From Actinomycetes bacterium (lineage in GTDB: Bacteria > Actinomycetota > Acidimicrobiia > Acidimicrobiales > Palsa-688): 33,697 nt of DNA. The position numbers were made by a program, and so were the translations under genes. Location: contig JAKBAX010000008.1 of assembly GCA_021808785.1 (NCBI GenBank), positions 1-33,697 on the forward strand. The letters are read 5' to 3'. The notes beneath the pieces were generated by a model, which saw only the letters and a program-made list of their open reading frames with translations, searched no databases and was not told where the DNA came from. Position 1 is the stretch's first letter. Each line of letters begins with the position of its first letter. Shown one piece after another: positions 24,192 through 32,467 of the stretch.

Positions 24192-25403
24192 GTGACCCCC
24201 AGCAACGCGCAACGCACCACCAACCCGTCGCGCCGGGCGGCGATCGCCGGGTTGGGACTCACCGATATGGGACCGGTGTACGGTCGCAGCTCGGCGTCCC
24301 TCGCCGAAGAGGCGGTCCGCCGGGCCGCCGCTGACGCCGGGCTGCGCCTGTCCGAGGTGGACGGCCTGATCGTCTCCAACGGGGTGAGCGGTGGGGTCGG
24401 CCTGGGTCTGCAACGGGACCTGGGCCTGCTGGATCTCAGGCTCCTGTGCGAGATGCAGGGGTTCGGATCCACCGCGGGCAGCATGGTCCAGTACGCGTCG
24501 ATGGCCGTCGAGTCGGGCGCCGCGGAAGTGGTGGCGTGTGTTTTCGCCGACGCCCCGCTGCGCCCCGGCCGCACCGCCCAGGACGCCTACAGCCGGGGTG
24601 GAGGTGGGGGCCGGGACGCCTCCCCGCCGGCCGGCTGGGGTGGGTTGCTGGCGGCAGCCGGGGTCCGGGGGCCCAACACGATGTACGCCCTCGCCGCCCG
24701 CCGCCATATGGAGCGCTTCGGGACCACGACCGAGGACCTGGCCGCGGTGGCGGTGGCGCAGCGGGCGTGGGCGGCCGGCAACCCCCTGGCGCAGTATCGC
24801 GACCCGATCACCGTCGAGGACCATCACGCGTCGCGCTGGATCGCCGAGCCGTTCCGCAAGTTGGACTGCTGCCTGGTCAGCAACGGGGGCGTAGCCGTGA
24901 TCGTGACCAGCGCCGAGCGGGCCGCCGCCCTGGCCCACCCCCCGGTGCACGTCCTGGGTTGGGCCCAGTGCCATCCCGGCCTGTCGCTCGACCGCAACCC
25001 CGACTTCGGGATCGTGACCGGCGCGGCCCGGTCCGGTCCGGCGGCGCTGAGCATGGCCGGAGTCGGGCTGGCCGACGTGGAGGTGGTCGAGCTCTACGAC
25101 TGCTACACCTTCACGGTGCTGGTCTCGCTCGAGGACTACGGCTTCTGCGCCAAGGGCGAGGGCGGCGCGTTCGTGTCGAGCGGGGCGACCGCGCCGGGTG
25201 GCTCACTGAAGCTCAACACCGGTGGGGGCCAGCTCTCCGCCTATTACATGTGGGGCATGACACCCCTGTCCGAGGCCGTGATCCAGGTGCGCGGCGAAGG
25301 TGGCGATCGGCAGGCCCATCCCCACGACCTGGCTCTGGTCAGCGGCAACGGAGGAGTCCTCGACCATCACGCCACCCTGGTGCTCGCTTCGGGGCGGCCA
25401 TGA
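24192..25403 (+). CDS. Thiolase-like lipid-transfer protein (Ltp2/SCP2-thiolase type)
   Basis: This 403-residue protein has the thiolase fold. It shows AIAGLGLTDMGP near the start, the LSEVDGLIVSNG block, EVVELYDCYTFTVLVSLEDYGFC in the C-terminal half, and NTGGGQLSAYYMWGM, with SGNGGVLDHHATLVL at the end. The canonical thiolase nucleophile cysteine context is missing; the CEMQGFGSTAG segment takes that place. The ATGA overlap with a DUF35 gene is the arrangement of Ltp2-DUF35 aldolases that cleave 3-hydroxyacyl-CoAs in steroid side-chain breakdown. A similar retro-aldol or acyl-CoA role is plausible, but the substrate is unknown. The start is GTG 24192. Confidence 0.85.
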   Translation: MTPSNAQRTTNPSRRAAIAGLGLTDMGPVYGRSSASLAEEAVRRAAADAGLRLSEVDGLIVSNGVSGGVGLGLQRDLGLLDLRLLCEMQGFGSTAGSMVQYASMAVESGAAEVVACVFADAPLRPGRTAQDAYSRGGGGGRDASPPAGWGGLLAAAGVRGPNTMYALAARRHMERFGTTTEDLAAVAVAQRAWAAGNPLAQYRDPITVEDHHASRWIAEPFRKLDCCLVSNGGVAVIVTSAERAAALAHPPVHVLGWAQCHPGLSLDRNPDFGIVTGAARSGPAALSMAGVGLADVEVVELYDCYTFTVLVSLEDYGFCAKGEGGAFVSSGATAPGGSLKLNTGGGQLSAYYMWGMTPLSEAVIQVRGEGGDRQAHPHDLALVSGNGGVLDHHATLVLASGRP

Positions 25404-25825
25404 CTGCGGTAGCCGGCCCGGGGCCAGTGGCCCGCAACGAGGACTCGGCCGCCTTTTTCGACGGCACCGCGGCGGGAAGGTTCCTGCTCCGACGGTGCCG
25501 TCCGGCGGGCCATTGGAATCGTCCTCAGGCGGTCCGCTGCGCCCAGTGCGACAGCCCGGACCTGCGGCCGGAGCCGGCGGCCGGTACCGGCCGGTTGGTC
25601 AGCTGGGTGGTGGTCCATCCCCGTCCCGGTGCTGACGACCCGCCGCCGCCGGCGGTCCCGGCCATCGTCGAGCTGGACGAGGGACCCTGGTGGTGGACCA
25701 TGATGGTGGGCGCCGACCCCGCCGGTCTCCGGGCCGGCCTCCCGGTGCAGGTGGTCTTCGAACGGCCGGAGGGTAGCGAGGCCGTCCCGGTGTGGACGCC
25801 CGTTCGGGGGCAGCCTCCGACATGA
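25400..25825 (+). CDS. DUF35 OB-fold/zinc-ribbon protein, partner of the thiolase-like gene
   Basis: This 141-residue protein has an N-terminal rubredoxin-like zinc ribbon followed by an OB-fold acyl-CoA-binding domain (residues about 55-135). The ribbon is incomplete: the second knuckle C47-x-x-C50 is intact, but the first reads CRPAGHW, with alanine at the second cysteine position and H38 nearby. The OB fold begins GRLVSWVVVHP and ends QVVFERPEG. It overlaps the thiolase-like gene by four bases (ATGA), as is usual for Ltp/DUF35 pairs in which DUF35 positions the CoA substrate. Confidence 0.85.
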   Translation: MTAVAGPGPVARNEDSAAFFDGTAAGRFLLRRCRPAGHWNRPQAVRCAQCDSPDLRPEPAAGTGRLVSWVVVHPRPGADDPPPPAVPAIVELDEGPWWWTMMVGADPAGLRAGLPVQVVFERPEGSEAVPVWTPVRGQPPT

Positions 25826-25835
25826 CCGTGCGCCG

Positions 25836-27032
25836 TTGACAGTGGGCCGGCGCCTTCTGGTGGCCTACGCCGACGGACCGGACGGGCCGCTGCCCGACCC
25901 GCGCGTGATCGAGTCCATCGTCGGCGCCCCTGTGGAGCTGCTCCTCGGTTGGGTGGTCCGGCGCCCGGCGTGGATCGCCGATACTGCGGTACCGGTGAGC
26001 ACCCTCATGCTCGGGGCCGGCCTGCGCCGGGCCGCGGCCGATGGTCGGGTGCGGGCCGTGCCGACCCGGCTCTCGGCCATCCCCGGCCTCCTGGCCGGCC
26101 GGCTCCGGCCCGACGTGGCGGTCGTGGGTGCCACCCCGACCGTCTCGGGCGGCTGGCGGCTGGCCGGCAGCCCGGGCTGGGCCCTGAGCGCGATGCGCGC
26201 CGCCGGTTCGATCATCGTGGAGCGCTGGACCGAGCGGAGCGGTCCGGTTCCGGCGCCCGGTCCCGAGCTCCCCGCCGCCCGCGTCATCGGGGTGATCGAG
26301 CGAGCCGAGCCTCTCGACGCGCCCCCCGGAGCGCGCAGCTCACCGGAGCACGCGGCCATAGGCCGCACCGTCGCCTCGCTGCTGCCGGACCGGGCCACGC
26401 TGCAGTGGGGGCCCGGGGCCGTGGGCGCGGCCGTGGTCGACCAGATCGACCGACCGGTCGCCGTCTGGTCGGGTCTGGTTACCGACGAGCTGGTCGGCCT
26501 GGCCCGCCGGGGCCTCCTGGTCGGCCCGGCCACCGCCGCCTACTTCTGGGGTGGCCTGCCCCTGCACGATCTGGTTCGCCGCGGCGACCTGCGTACAGAG
26601 GAGATGACCATCACCCATGACATGACGCGGCTGTCGGCCATGGAGCGCTTCGTGGCGGTCAACACCGCCCTGCAGGTCGGGTTGGACGGGGCCGCGAACG
26701 TCGAGGCGGTCGGAGGCCGGACCGTCTCCGGTCCGGGCGGCCATCCGGACTTCGCCGCCGGCGCATCCCGGTCCCCGGGCGGCCTGTCGATCGTGGCCCT
26801 GCCGGCGACCTCCGCCGGGCGGTCCAACATCGTCGCCGTCCCAGAGGCGGTCTCCACGCCCCGGTCGGACGTGGACCTGGTCGTCACCGAGCACGGGGTG
26901 GCCGACCTGCGGGGCGTCCCGGCCGGGGAACGAGCCGAGCGCATCGTGGCGGTGGCCGCCCCGGAGGCTCGCGACGACCTGTGGTCCGCTTTGGGCCGGG
27001 CCCGCGGTGCCCCCTCGCCACGGTCGAGGTAA
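25836..27032 (+). CDS. Acetyl-CoA hydrolase/CoA-transferase family protein
   Basis: This 398-residue protein is of the 4-hydroxybutyrate/acetate CoA-transferase (Cat/AcH) family. The C-terminal third is the most recognisable: GGHPDFAAGASRSPGG, LPATSAGRSNIV and VVTEHGVADLRG. The N-terminal half has diverged, and the catalytic glutamate could not be placed with confidence. The start is uncertain: TTG 25836 or GTG 25842. An ATG at 25822 that overlaps the DUF35 stop opens only a five-codon ORF in another frame. It very likely belongs to the same operon as the two genes before it, and may move CoA onto or off their substrate. Confidence 0.75.
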   Translation: MTVGRRLLVAYADGPDGPLPDPRVIESIVGAPVELLLGWVVRRPAWIADTAVPVSTLMLGAGLRRAAADGRVRAVPTRLSAIPGLLAGRLRPDVAVVGATPTVSGGWRLAGSPGWALSAMRAAGSIIVERWTERSGPVPAPGPELPAARVIGVIERAEPLDAPPGARSSPEHAAIGRTVASLLPDRATLQWGPGAVGAAVVDQIDRPVAVWSGLVTDELVGLARRGLLVGPATAAYFWGGLPLHDLVRRGDLRTEEMTITHDMTRLSAMERFVAVNTALQVGLDGAANVEAVGGRTVSGPGGHPDFAAGASRSPGGLSIVALPATSAGRSNIVAVPEAVSTPRSDVDLVVTEHGVADLRGVPAGERAERIVAVAAPEARDDLWSALGRARGAPSPRSR

Positions 27033-27094
27033 CCACTGAGCGAACTGTGGGCCAACGGTGAGTGCACCCCGCCGGTCCGGGGACGATCCGGCCG

Positions 27095-27100
27095 TATCAT
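27095..27100 (+). promoter_or_regulatory. -10-like hexamer TATCAT before a leaderless start (phosphatase gene)
   Basis: TATCAT ends 6 nt before the ATG at 27107 with no Shine-Dalgarno sequence between. This is the usual leaderless geometry. Confidence 0.55.
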
Positions 27101-27106
27101 CGCCGC

Positions 27107-28132
27107 ATGAACGTCGGGGTGAGCATCATCGAGGATGTGGAGGTCAGTCGGGACGGGGACGGCCACCTCAAGGTGTCGTGGCGGGTGGATGGAGCCTGCG
27201 ACCATGTGCACGTGGCCTGGGGCCGTTCGGCCGACGGACTCGACCACGAGCACGTCATGACCGTCGAAGCCCCCCTCGGCGAGGCGCGCCTGGCCGACGA
27301 CGGCCTGGCGGACGGGCGGGTATACGTCTCGATCGCTCCCGCTGACGGCCAGTCCGACGGTCCGGGGGCCACCATCGCCGCGGAGCGGCGCATCGGGATG
27401 AACGGCCCGGTCAACTTCCGGGACCTGGGTGGGTACCGCAGCTCCTCGGGAGCCACGGTGCGATGGGGGCGGGTGTTCCGCTCCGACGCCCTCCTACTCG
27501 ACGACGAGGACCTGGTCGCCTTCGGCGGCCTGGGTATCCGCACCGTGTACGACCTCCGCTCCGACATGGAGCGCGATGTCAACCCTAACCGTCTACCTGA
27601 AGTTGATGGTCCTGATGTGGTGATCGTCCCTCTGGTTCGCCAGGACCCCGACGACAGCCCACTGGCGCGGTTCGACCTGTCGGACGGTGAGAACTTCCTC
27701 GCCCAGCTCTACGAGCACAGCCTCGAACAGCTGGCGCCGAATTTCGGGGTGGTACTGACCGGGCTGTCCCGCCAGGAGGACCTGCCGGCCGTCTTCCACT
27801 GCGCGGCGGGCAAGGACCGCACCGGGATGGTCGCCGCCGTGCTGCTGTCGGTGCTCGGGGTGTCGCTCGAAGACATCCTCGACGACTACGAGCTGACGGG
27901 TCGCTTCCGCACGAGCGACCACGTCCATGCCAGCATGCAGCGGCTGCGGGCCAACGGGGACCTCCCGCCCGAGGTGATCGCCGGCATCCTGCGCTCACCA
28001 CGCTGGGCCATGCAGTCGGCGCTGGCCGCGGTGGCCGGGCGCTACGGCGACTTCGACGGCTACCTGACCGGACCCGGCGGGACTCCCGCCGACGTACCGG
28101 GCCGGCTGCGGGAGATCCTGCTCAGACCCTGA
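27107..28132 (+). CDS. Tyrosine phosphatase (Y_phosphatase3 family) with N-terminal beta domain
   Basis: The protein has 341 residues. Residues 1-88 look like an all-beta, fibronectin-III-like domain (VSWRVDGACDHVHVAWGRS and VYVSIAPADGQ). Then comes the phosphatase domain opening with MNGPVNFRDLGGYRS and carrying the signature loop HCAAGKDRTG with nucleophile C232 and phosphate-binding R238. Family members such as mycobacterial PtpB dephosphorylate proteins or phosphoinositides. No signal peptide is seen, so it is probably cytoplasmic. A frame extension to 27062 is rejected because the promoter hexamer lies inside it. Confidence 0.9.
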   Translation: MNVGVSIIEDVEVSRDGDGHLKVSWRVDGACDHVHVAWGRSADGLDHEHVMTVEAPLGEARLADDGLADGRVYVSIAPADGQSDGPGATIAAERRIGMNGPVNFRDLGGYRSSSGATVRWGRVFRSDALLLDDEDLVAFGGLGIRTVYDLRSDMERDVNPNRLPEVDGPDVVIVPLVRQDPDDSPLARFDLSDGENFLAQLYEHSLEQLAPNFGVVLTGLSRQEDLPAVFHCAAGKDRTGMVAAVLLSVLGVSLEDILDDYELTGRFRTSDHVHASMQRLRANGDLPPEVIAGILRSPRWAMQSALAAVAGRYGDFDGYLTGPGGTPADVPGRLREILLRP

Positions 28133-28154
28133 AAGCGCGGCTCAGCTCGAGAAG

Positions 28155-29615
28155 CTAGGTGCTGATGCCTATGTACTTGATGTCGAGGTACTCCTCGATG
28201 CCCTCCTCGCCGCCCTCGCGGCCGAAACCCGACTGCTTGACCCCACCGAAGGGGGCGGCCGGGTTGGATACCACCCCCTGATTGATACCGACCATTCCGG
28301 TCTTTATGGCCTCCGACACCCGCACCGCCCGGCCCAGGTCCCGGGTGTAGACGTAGGCCACCAGGCCGTACTCGGTGTCGTTGGCGGCGGCCACCGCCTC
28401 CTCCTCGGAGGCGAAGGTGTAGATGGGGGCCACCGGACCGAATATCTCCTCCGTGCGCATCCTGCTGTCTGGGGGCACCGGGCACAGGACGGTAGGTCGG
28501 TAGAAATAGCCGGGCCCCGATCCCCGCTCTCCGCCACAGCGCACCTGCGCGCCGCGAGCGACCGCGTCGTCGACCAGGCTGGCGACTTTGTCCAACTGCT
28601 TGGCGTCGATCAGCGGGCCCACCTCGACCGCTTCCTCGGTGCCCCGGCCCACCGTCAGTGCGGCCATGCGCTCGGTCATTCGGGCCGCGAACTCCGTCGC
28701 GACCGACTCCTCGACGTGGAACCGGTTGGCCGAGGTGCACGCTTCGCCACCGTTGCGCATCTTGGCCACCATGGCCCCTTCGACCGCGGCGTCGAGGTCG
28801 GCGTCGGCGAACACGAGGAACGGCGCGTTGCCGCCGAGCTCCATGGACACGCGCAGTACCTGTTCGGCGGAGGCCTCTATGAGCGCCTTGCCCACCGCCG
28901 TGGACCCGGTGAACGACAGCTTGCGCAGCCGGGAGTCCTTGATCAACGGACCGGTGGTGTCGCCGGCTGTGGTCGTGGTGACCACGTTGAGCACCCCGGG
29001 GGGAAGTCCCGACTCGATGAGGATGCCGGCCAGGGCCAGGGAGGAGAGCGGGGTCAGCTCGGCCGGCTTGAACACCATGGTGCAGCCGGCGGCGATGGCC
29101 GGCCCGATCTTCCGGGTCCCCATGGCCATCGGGAAGTTCCACGGGGTGATGAGCAGCACCGGGCCGACCGGCTGTCGCAAGGTGATGAGCCGCGAGTTGC
29201 CGGCCGGGGATACCTGGTAGTTGCCGGGAACCCGGACGGCCTGTTCGGAGAACCAGCGGAAGAACTCGGCGGCATAGCTGATCTCGGCCTTCGACTCCGC
29301 GAGCGGCTTGCCCATCTCGAGAGTCATGAGCAGGGCCAGGTCGTCGGCCCGGGCGGTGATGATGTCGAAGGCCCGGCGCAGGATTTCGCTGCGGCCCCGA
29401 GGCGCGGTGGCCGCCCAGCCGGGCTGAGCCTCGTCGGCCGCGCCCAGGGCGGCGAGAGCGTCGGCGACGGACCCGTCGGCCACCTCGGCGATGGTCGAAG
29501 CGGTGGCCGGGTCCTGGACCGCGAAACGGCGCCCGGAGGCGGCGGGGCGCCATTCGCCGCCGATCAGGAGCTCCTTCGGGACCGCCTCGAGCACCCGCCG
29601 CTCGCCGGCGCTCAT
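28155..29615 (-). CDS. NAD(P)-dependent aldehyde dehydrogenase, succinate-semialdehyde dehydrogenase-like
   Basis: This 486-residue ALDH has the complete catalytic set: N160 in TPWNFP, K183, the general base E259 in MELGGNAP and the nucleophile C293 in GGEACTSANR. NADP-type SSADHs (GabD) share the layout, including the MGKPLAESKAEI helix, the EIFGPVAPIYTF segment and the C-terminal FGGVKQSGFGREGG. It oxidises an aldehyde, probably succinic semialdehyde, to the acid. The ATG at 29615 overlaps the DUF2630 stop codon (ATGA), so it is the second gene of that operon. It runs tail to tail with the phosphatase gene, 22 bp away. Confidence 0.92.
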   Translation of the reverse strand: MSAGERRVLEAVPKELLIGGEWRPAASGRRFAVQDPATASTIAEVADGSVADALAALGAADEAQPGWAATAPRGRSEILRRAFDIITARADDLALLMTLEMGKPLAESKAEISYAAEFFRWFSEQAVRVPGNYQVSPAGNSRLITLRQPVGPVLLITPWNFPMAMGTRKIGPAIAAGCTMVFKPAELTPLSSLALAGILIESGLPPGVLNVVTTTTAGDTTGPLIKDSRLRKLSFTGSTAVGKALIEASAEQVLRVSMELGGNAPFLVFADADLDAAVEGAMVAKMRNGGEACTSANRFHVEESVATEFAARMTERMAALTVGRGTEEAVEVGPLIDAKQLDKVASLVDDAVARGAQVRCGGERGSGPGYFYRPTVLCPVPPDSRMRTEEIFGPVAPIYTFASEEEAVAAANDTEYGLVAYVYTRDLGRAVRVSEAIKTGMVGINQGVVSNPAAPFGGVKQSGFGREGGEEGIEEYLDIKYIGIST

Positions 29616-29884
29616 TGCTGGTAGTGCTCCACCACGCCGGCGTCGCGGACCTCGGCCTGGTCAGGGTTCTGGCCGGCGTCGCGCCGGGCCCGGCGTTGGC
29701 GCAGGAGGTCCCAGCACTGGTCGAGCTGCACCTCGAGGCTGCGCAGGCGGTTCCGGGACCCCTCGTCGAGGCCCTCGCCGGCGTGGGTGCGCTCCAGGCG
29801 GTGCTCTTCCTCCACCAGCTCGTCGATACGACGGACCAGTGCTTGGTCTCCGAGGTTTAGGAGCGGCTCGTTCGGGTCAGACAT
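29612..29884 (-). CDS. DUF2630 family protein
   Basis: This 90-residue, highly charged, mostly helical protein has a pattern (LVRRIDELVEEEHRLERTHAGEGL then LRSLEVQLDQCWDLLRQRRA) that matches the small actinobacterial DUF2630 family. Its function is not known. The ATG at 29884 has GAGGAG seven bases upstream. The frame extension to 30067 would run through the divergent sigma-factor promoter and is rejected. It is transcribed with the aldehyde dehydrogenase and divergently from the sigma factor. Confidence 0.85.
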   Translation of the reverse strand: MSDPNEPLLNLGDQALVRRIDELVEEEHRLERTHAGEGLDEGSRNRLRSLEVQLDQCWDLLRQRRARRDAGQNPDQAEVRDAGVVEHYQQ

Positions 29885-30005
29885 ATGCAATCTCCTCTCT
29901 CTTTGGAGGAACCTACCCGGCTGATCGGCCGGAACCTCGGTTCTGGGTTCGCGCTTGAAGCGGAAAATGTGCCCAGAGTCACAGCACTCCGACTGCCATC
30001 TACGG

Positions 30006-30011
30006 CATAAT
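30006..30011 (+). promoter_or_regulatory. -10-like CATAAT upstream of the sigma-factor gene
   Basis: CATAAT is the closest match to a sigma-70 -10 box in the 158-bp divergent gap at 29885-30042. It lies 31 bp before ATG 30043. If it is used, the transcript would begin near 30018, which makes the ATG at 30010 inside the hexamer unlikely as a start. Confidence 0.4.
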
Positions 30012-30042
30012 GCCAAGCCCCACGGGGTTACTTCCCATTGCA

Positions 30043-30972
30043 ATGAATCAGAACGCCACATATACACCTGATCTCCTTGGCCTGTACCTCGACGAGGCCG
30101 GTAGTTTCCCGTTGCTGACCAAGGCCGACGAGATGCGCCTGGGCCAGATCATCCAGGAGGGTCAGGCTGCCACCGCCTCCCTCGGCAGCGGCGAGAAGCT
30201 CTCGCCCACGGAGCGGCGCCGTCTGCGCAAGCAGGTGGCGGCCGCCGAGGGGGCGACGACGCAGTTCATCAACGCCAACCTGCGTCTGGTGGTTTCCGTC
30301 GCCCGCAAGTACCAGTGGTCCGGCCTGCCCCTTGGCGACCTGATCCAGGAGGGAAACCTGGGGCTCATCCATGCGGTCGAGAAGTTCGACTGGCGCAAGG
30401 GCTTCAAGTTCTCCACCTACGCCACCTGGTGGATCCGCCAGGCCATCGGACGGGCGGTCGAGAACACGGCCCACACGGTGCGGGTTCCGGCCCATGTCGG
30501 TGACGAGATCCGCCGCGCTCGGCGGCTGCAAGGGGAGATGGAGGTCCGCTTGGGGCGGCCGGCCACCCTGGCCGAGCTGGCCGAGGCCATGAGCACCACC
30601 GAGGCTGGTATCGCCGAGTTGTTCCGCTATGACAGCGACCCCATGAGCCTGGACGTGGCCGTGGGCGAGGACGGTGACACCAGCCTGGGTGACCTCGTGG
30701 TCAATCGGGCGGCCGAGTCGCCCTTCGAGGCGGTGGCATCGAGCATGCTGCCGGACGAGGTGGCCCGGTTCCTGACCCGCCTGTCCGACGAGGAACGCCA
30801 GGTCCTTCGCCTTCGCTACGGCCTGGACCGGGGAGAGCCCCGTACCCAGGGCGAGGTGGGGGCCGCTTTGGCGCTGACCGCCGAGCGAGTCCGTCGCATC
30901 GAGCGGGACGCCATCGGCAAGCTGCGCCGTCATCTGGTGGGCGGCGACGCCCACGACCTGCTCGCCAGCTGA
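30043..30972 (+). CDS. Sigma-70 family RNA polymerase sigma factor (group 1/2 type)
   Basis: The protein has 309 residues from ATG 30043. Region 1.2 (DLLGLYLDEAGSFPLLT) is followed by a complete region 2 (NLRLVVSVARKYQ, DLIQEGNLGLIHAVEKFDW, FSTYATWWIRQAI), then regions 3 (HVGDEIRRARRLQGEM) and 4 (ERQVLRLRYGL and the helix-turn-helix LTAERVRRIERDAIGKLR). It lacks the long N-terminal extension of a primary sigma, and region 2.4 reads GRAVENTAHTVRVP, diverged from the primary-sigma ITRALADQARTIRIP consensus. That suggests an alternative, SigB/HrdD-like group-2 factor. ATG 30010 would add 11 residues but overlaps the promoter hexamer. Confidence 0.92.
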   Translation: MNQNATYTPDLLGLYLDEAGSFPLLTKADEMRLGQIIQEGQAATASLGSGEKLSPTERRRLRKQVAAAEGATTQFINANLRLVVSVARKYQWSGLPLGDLIQEGNLGLIHAVEKFDWRKGFKFSTYATWWIRQAIGRAVENTAHTVRVPAHVGDEIRRARRLQGEMEVRLGRPATLAELAEAMSTTEAGIAELFRYDSDPMSLDVAVGEDGDTSLGDLVVNRAAESPFEAVASSMLPDEVARFLTRLSDEERQVLRLRYGLDRGEPRTQGEVGAALALTAERVRRIERDAIGKLRRHLVGGDAHDLLAS

Positions 30973-30980
30973 GCCCTCGC

Positions 30981-30986
30981 TAGCTT
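30981..30986 (+). promoter_or_regulatory. -10-like hexamer TAGCTT before a leaderless start (gltX)
   Basis: TAGCTT ends 7 nt before the GTG at 30994, with no Shine-Dalgarno sequence. The geometry is the same as at 16451 and 21787. Confidence 0.5.
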
Positions 30987-30993
30987 TAGCAGC

Positions 30994-32376
30994 GTGCCGC
31001 CGCGCGTCCGCATCGCCCCGTCTCCGACCGGCTACTTCCATGTAGGGACGGGGCGTACCGCGCTGTTCAACTGGCTGTTCGCCCGCCAGCAGGGGGGCAC
31101 ATTCGTGCTGCGCATCGAGGACACCGACACAGCCCGCAACCGTGATGAGCACATCGAGGGCATCCTGCGGGCCCTGCGGTGGCTGGGCCTGGACTGGGAC
31201 GAGGGACCCTACTTCCAGTCCCAGCGGTCGGAGTTGTACCAGGCCGCCATCGAGAAGCTGATCGACATCCGCGCGGTGTACGCCTGCGACTGCACGGCCG
31301 AGCAGATCCAACAGCGGGCCAAGGAGCGGGGCGGCCCCCCCGGCTACGACGGGCACTGCCGTGACCGTGGACTCGAGCCGACGGCAGGGCGGATGTTGCG
31401 GTTCCGGGTGCCCCCGGGCCAGTCCGGCTTCCACGACCTGGTGCGTGGTGAGGTTCCCAGGGACAACAAGGACCTCGAGGACTTCGGGGTACGCAAGTCC
31501 AACGGCGACCCGCTGTTCATTCTGGCCAACGTGGTCGACGACGCCGATATGGCCATCAGCCATGTGATCCGGGGCGAGGACCACGTGTCCAACACCCACA
31601 AGTACCTCCTGCTGTGGGACGCCCTCGACTGCGGTGACAAGCCCGAGTTCGCTCACCTTCCGCTGCTCTACAACGACCAGCGCAAGAAGCTGTCCAAGCG
31701 CCGCGACAAGGTGGCGGTGGAGGACTACCGCGACGAGGGCTACCTGCCCGAGGCCATGGTCAATTATCTGGCCCTGCTCGGCTGGTCGCCCGGCGGGGAT
31801 CGGGAGATCCTCACCCGCGAGGAGATGGTTGCCGAGTTCGAGCTGGGCGGGGTGAAGAGCGCCGGCGCCATCTTCGACGAGCGCAAGCTCCAGTCGGTCA
31901 ACTCGGAGTACCTGCGGGCCCTGCCCGTCGACGAGATGGTGGCCCGGTCGCAGGCCTGGCTCCTGGCCCGCTGGGAGCCCATCGCGGGGCTGGTCCAGGA
32001 GCGGGCCCGCACCCTGGGCGAGGTGTACACCATGACCGACTTCTTGTACCGGCCGGCCCCGGTTGTCGACCCGGCCGAGTGGGACAAGGGTGTGGCGAAG
32101 AACCCGGCTTTCGCCTCCATTCTGGAGGCCGTGCGACGCCGCTTCGCGGATATCGAGTGGGAGGCGGAGGCCATCCAGCAGGCGGTGGTGGCCGCCGGCC
32201 TGGAGGCCGGGGTGGAGCAGCTGGGCAAGGCTCAGGCCCCGGTGCGCCTCGCCGTCACCGGCCGATCCGTGGGTCCGCCGCTCTGGCAGTCACTCGAGCT
32301 CCTGGGGCGGGACCACACCGTGGAACGGGTAACGGCCGGGCTCGAGCGCCTGCAGGCCGCCGCTTTGTCCGGCTAG
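30994..32376 (+). CDS. gltX: Glutamyl-tRNA synthetase
   Basis: This 460-residue class I synthetase charges tRNA with glutamate. The N-terminal RIAPSPTGYFHVGTGRTAL contains the HIGH-class motif, and LRIEDTDTARN marks the glutamate site. The KMSKS-class loop is KKLSKRR near residue 232, followed by the helical anticodon-binding domain. A Cys pair in ACDCTAEQI sits in the zinc-like insertion, without the full set of ligands. The GTG start at 30994 is leaderless in appearance. The tRNA gene 16 bp downstream is tRNA-Gln, which suits a non-discriminating enzyme that makes Glu-tRNA-Gln for GatCAB, but this cannot be shown from the sequence. Confidence 0.96.
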   Translation: MPPRVRIAPSPTGYFHVGTGRTALFNWLFARQQGGTFVLRIEDTDTARNRDEHIEGILRALRWLGLDWDEGPYFQSQRSELYQAAIEKLIDIRAVYACDCTAEQIQQRAKERGGPPGYDGHCRDRGLEPTAGRMLRFRVPPGQSGFHDLVRGEVPRDNKDLEDFGVRKSNGDPLFILANVVDDADMAISHVIRGEDHVSNTHKYLLLWDALDCGDKPEFAHLPLLYNDQRKKLSKRRDKVAVEDYRDEGYLPEAMVNYLALLGWSPGGDREILTREEMVAEFELGGVKSAGAIFDERKLQSVNSEYLRALPVDEMVARSQAWLLARWEPIAGLVQERARTLGEVYTMTDFLYRPAPVVDPAEWDKGVAKNPAFASILEAVRRRFADIEWEAEAIQQAVVAAGLEAGVEQLGKAQAPVRLAVTGRSVGPPLWQSLELLGRDHTVERVTAGLERLQAAALSG

Positions 32377-32392
32377 AGTGCTCGGACCACCT

Positions 32393-32464
32393 TCGGGGGT
32401 GGTGTAATCGGCAACACGACAGGTTCTGGCCCTGTTATTGGGGGTTCGAGTCCTCCCCCCCGAG
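32393..32464 (+). tRNA. tRNA-Gln (anticodon CTG)
   Basis: A full cloverleaf can be drawn. The acceptor stem is TCGGGGG (32393-32399) with CCCCCGA (32457-32463). The D stem is GTGT/ACAC. The anticodon stem ACAGG/CCTGT surrounds the loop TTCTGGC with anticodon CTG at 32426-32428. The T stem GGGGG/CCTCC has one G-U pair and the loop TTCGAGT. The discriminator is G32464 and CCA is not encoded. The first pair is U1-A72, the feature that marks tRNA-Gln for the Glu-tRNA-Gln transamidation route. It lies 16 bp after gltX. Confidence 0.95.
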
Positions 32465-32467
32465 CTT

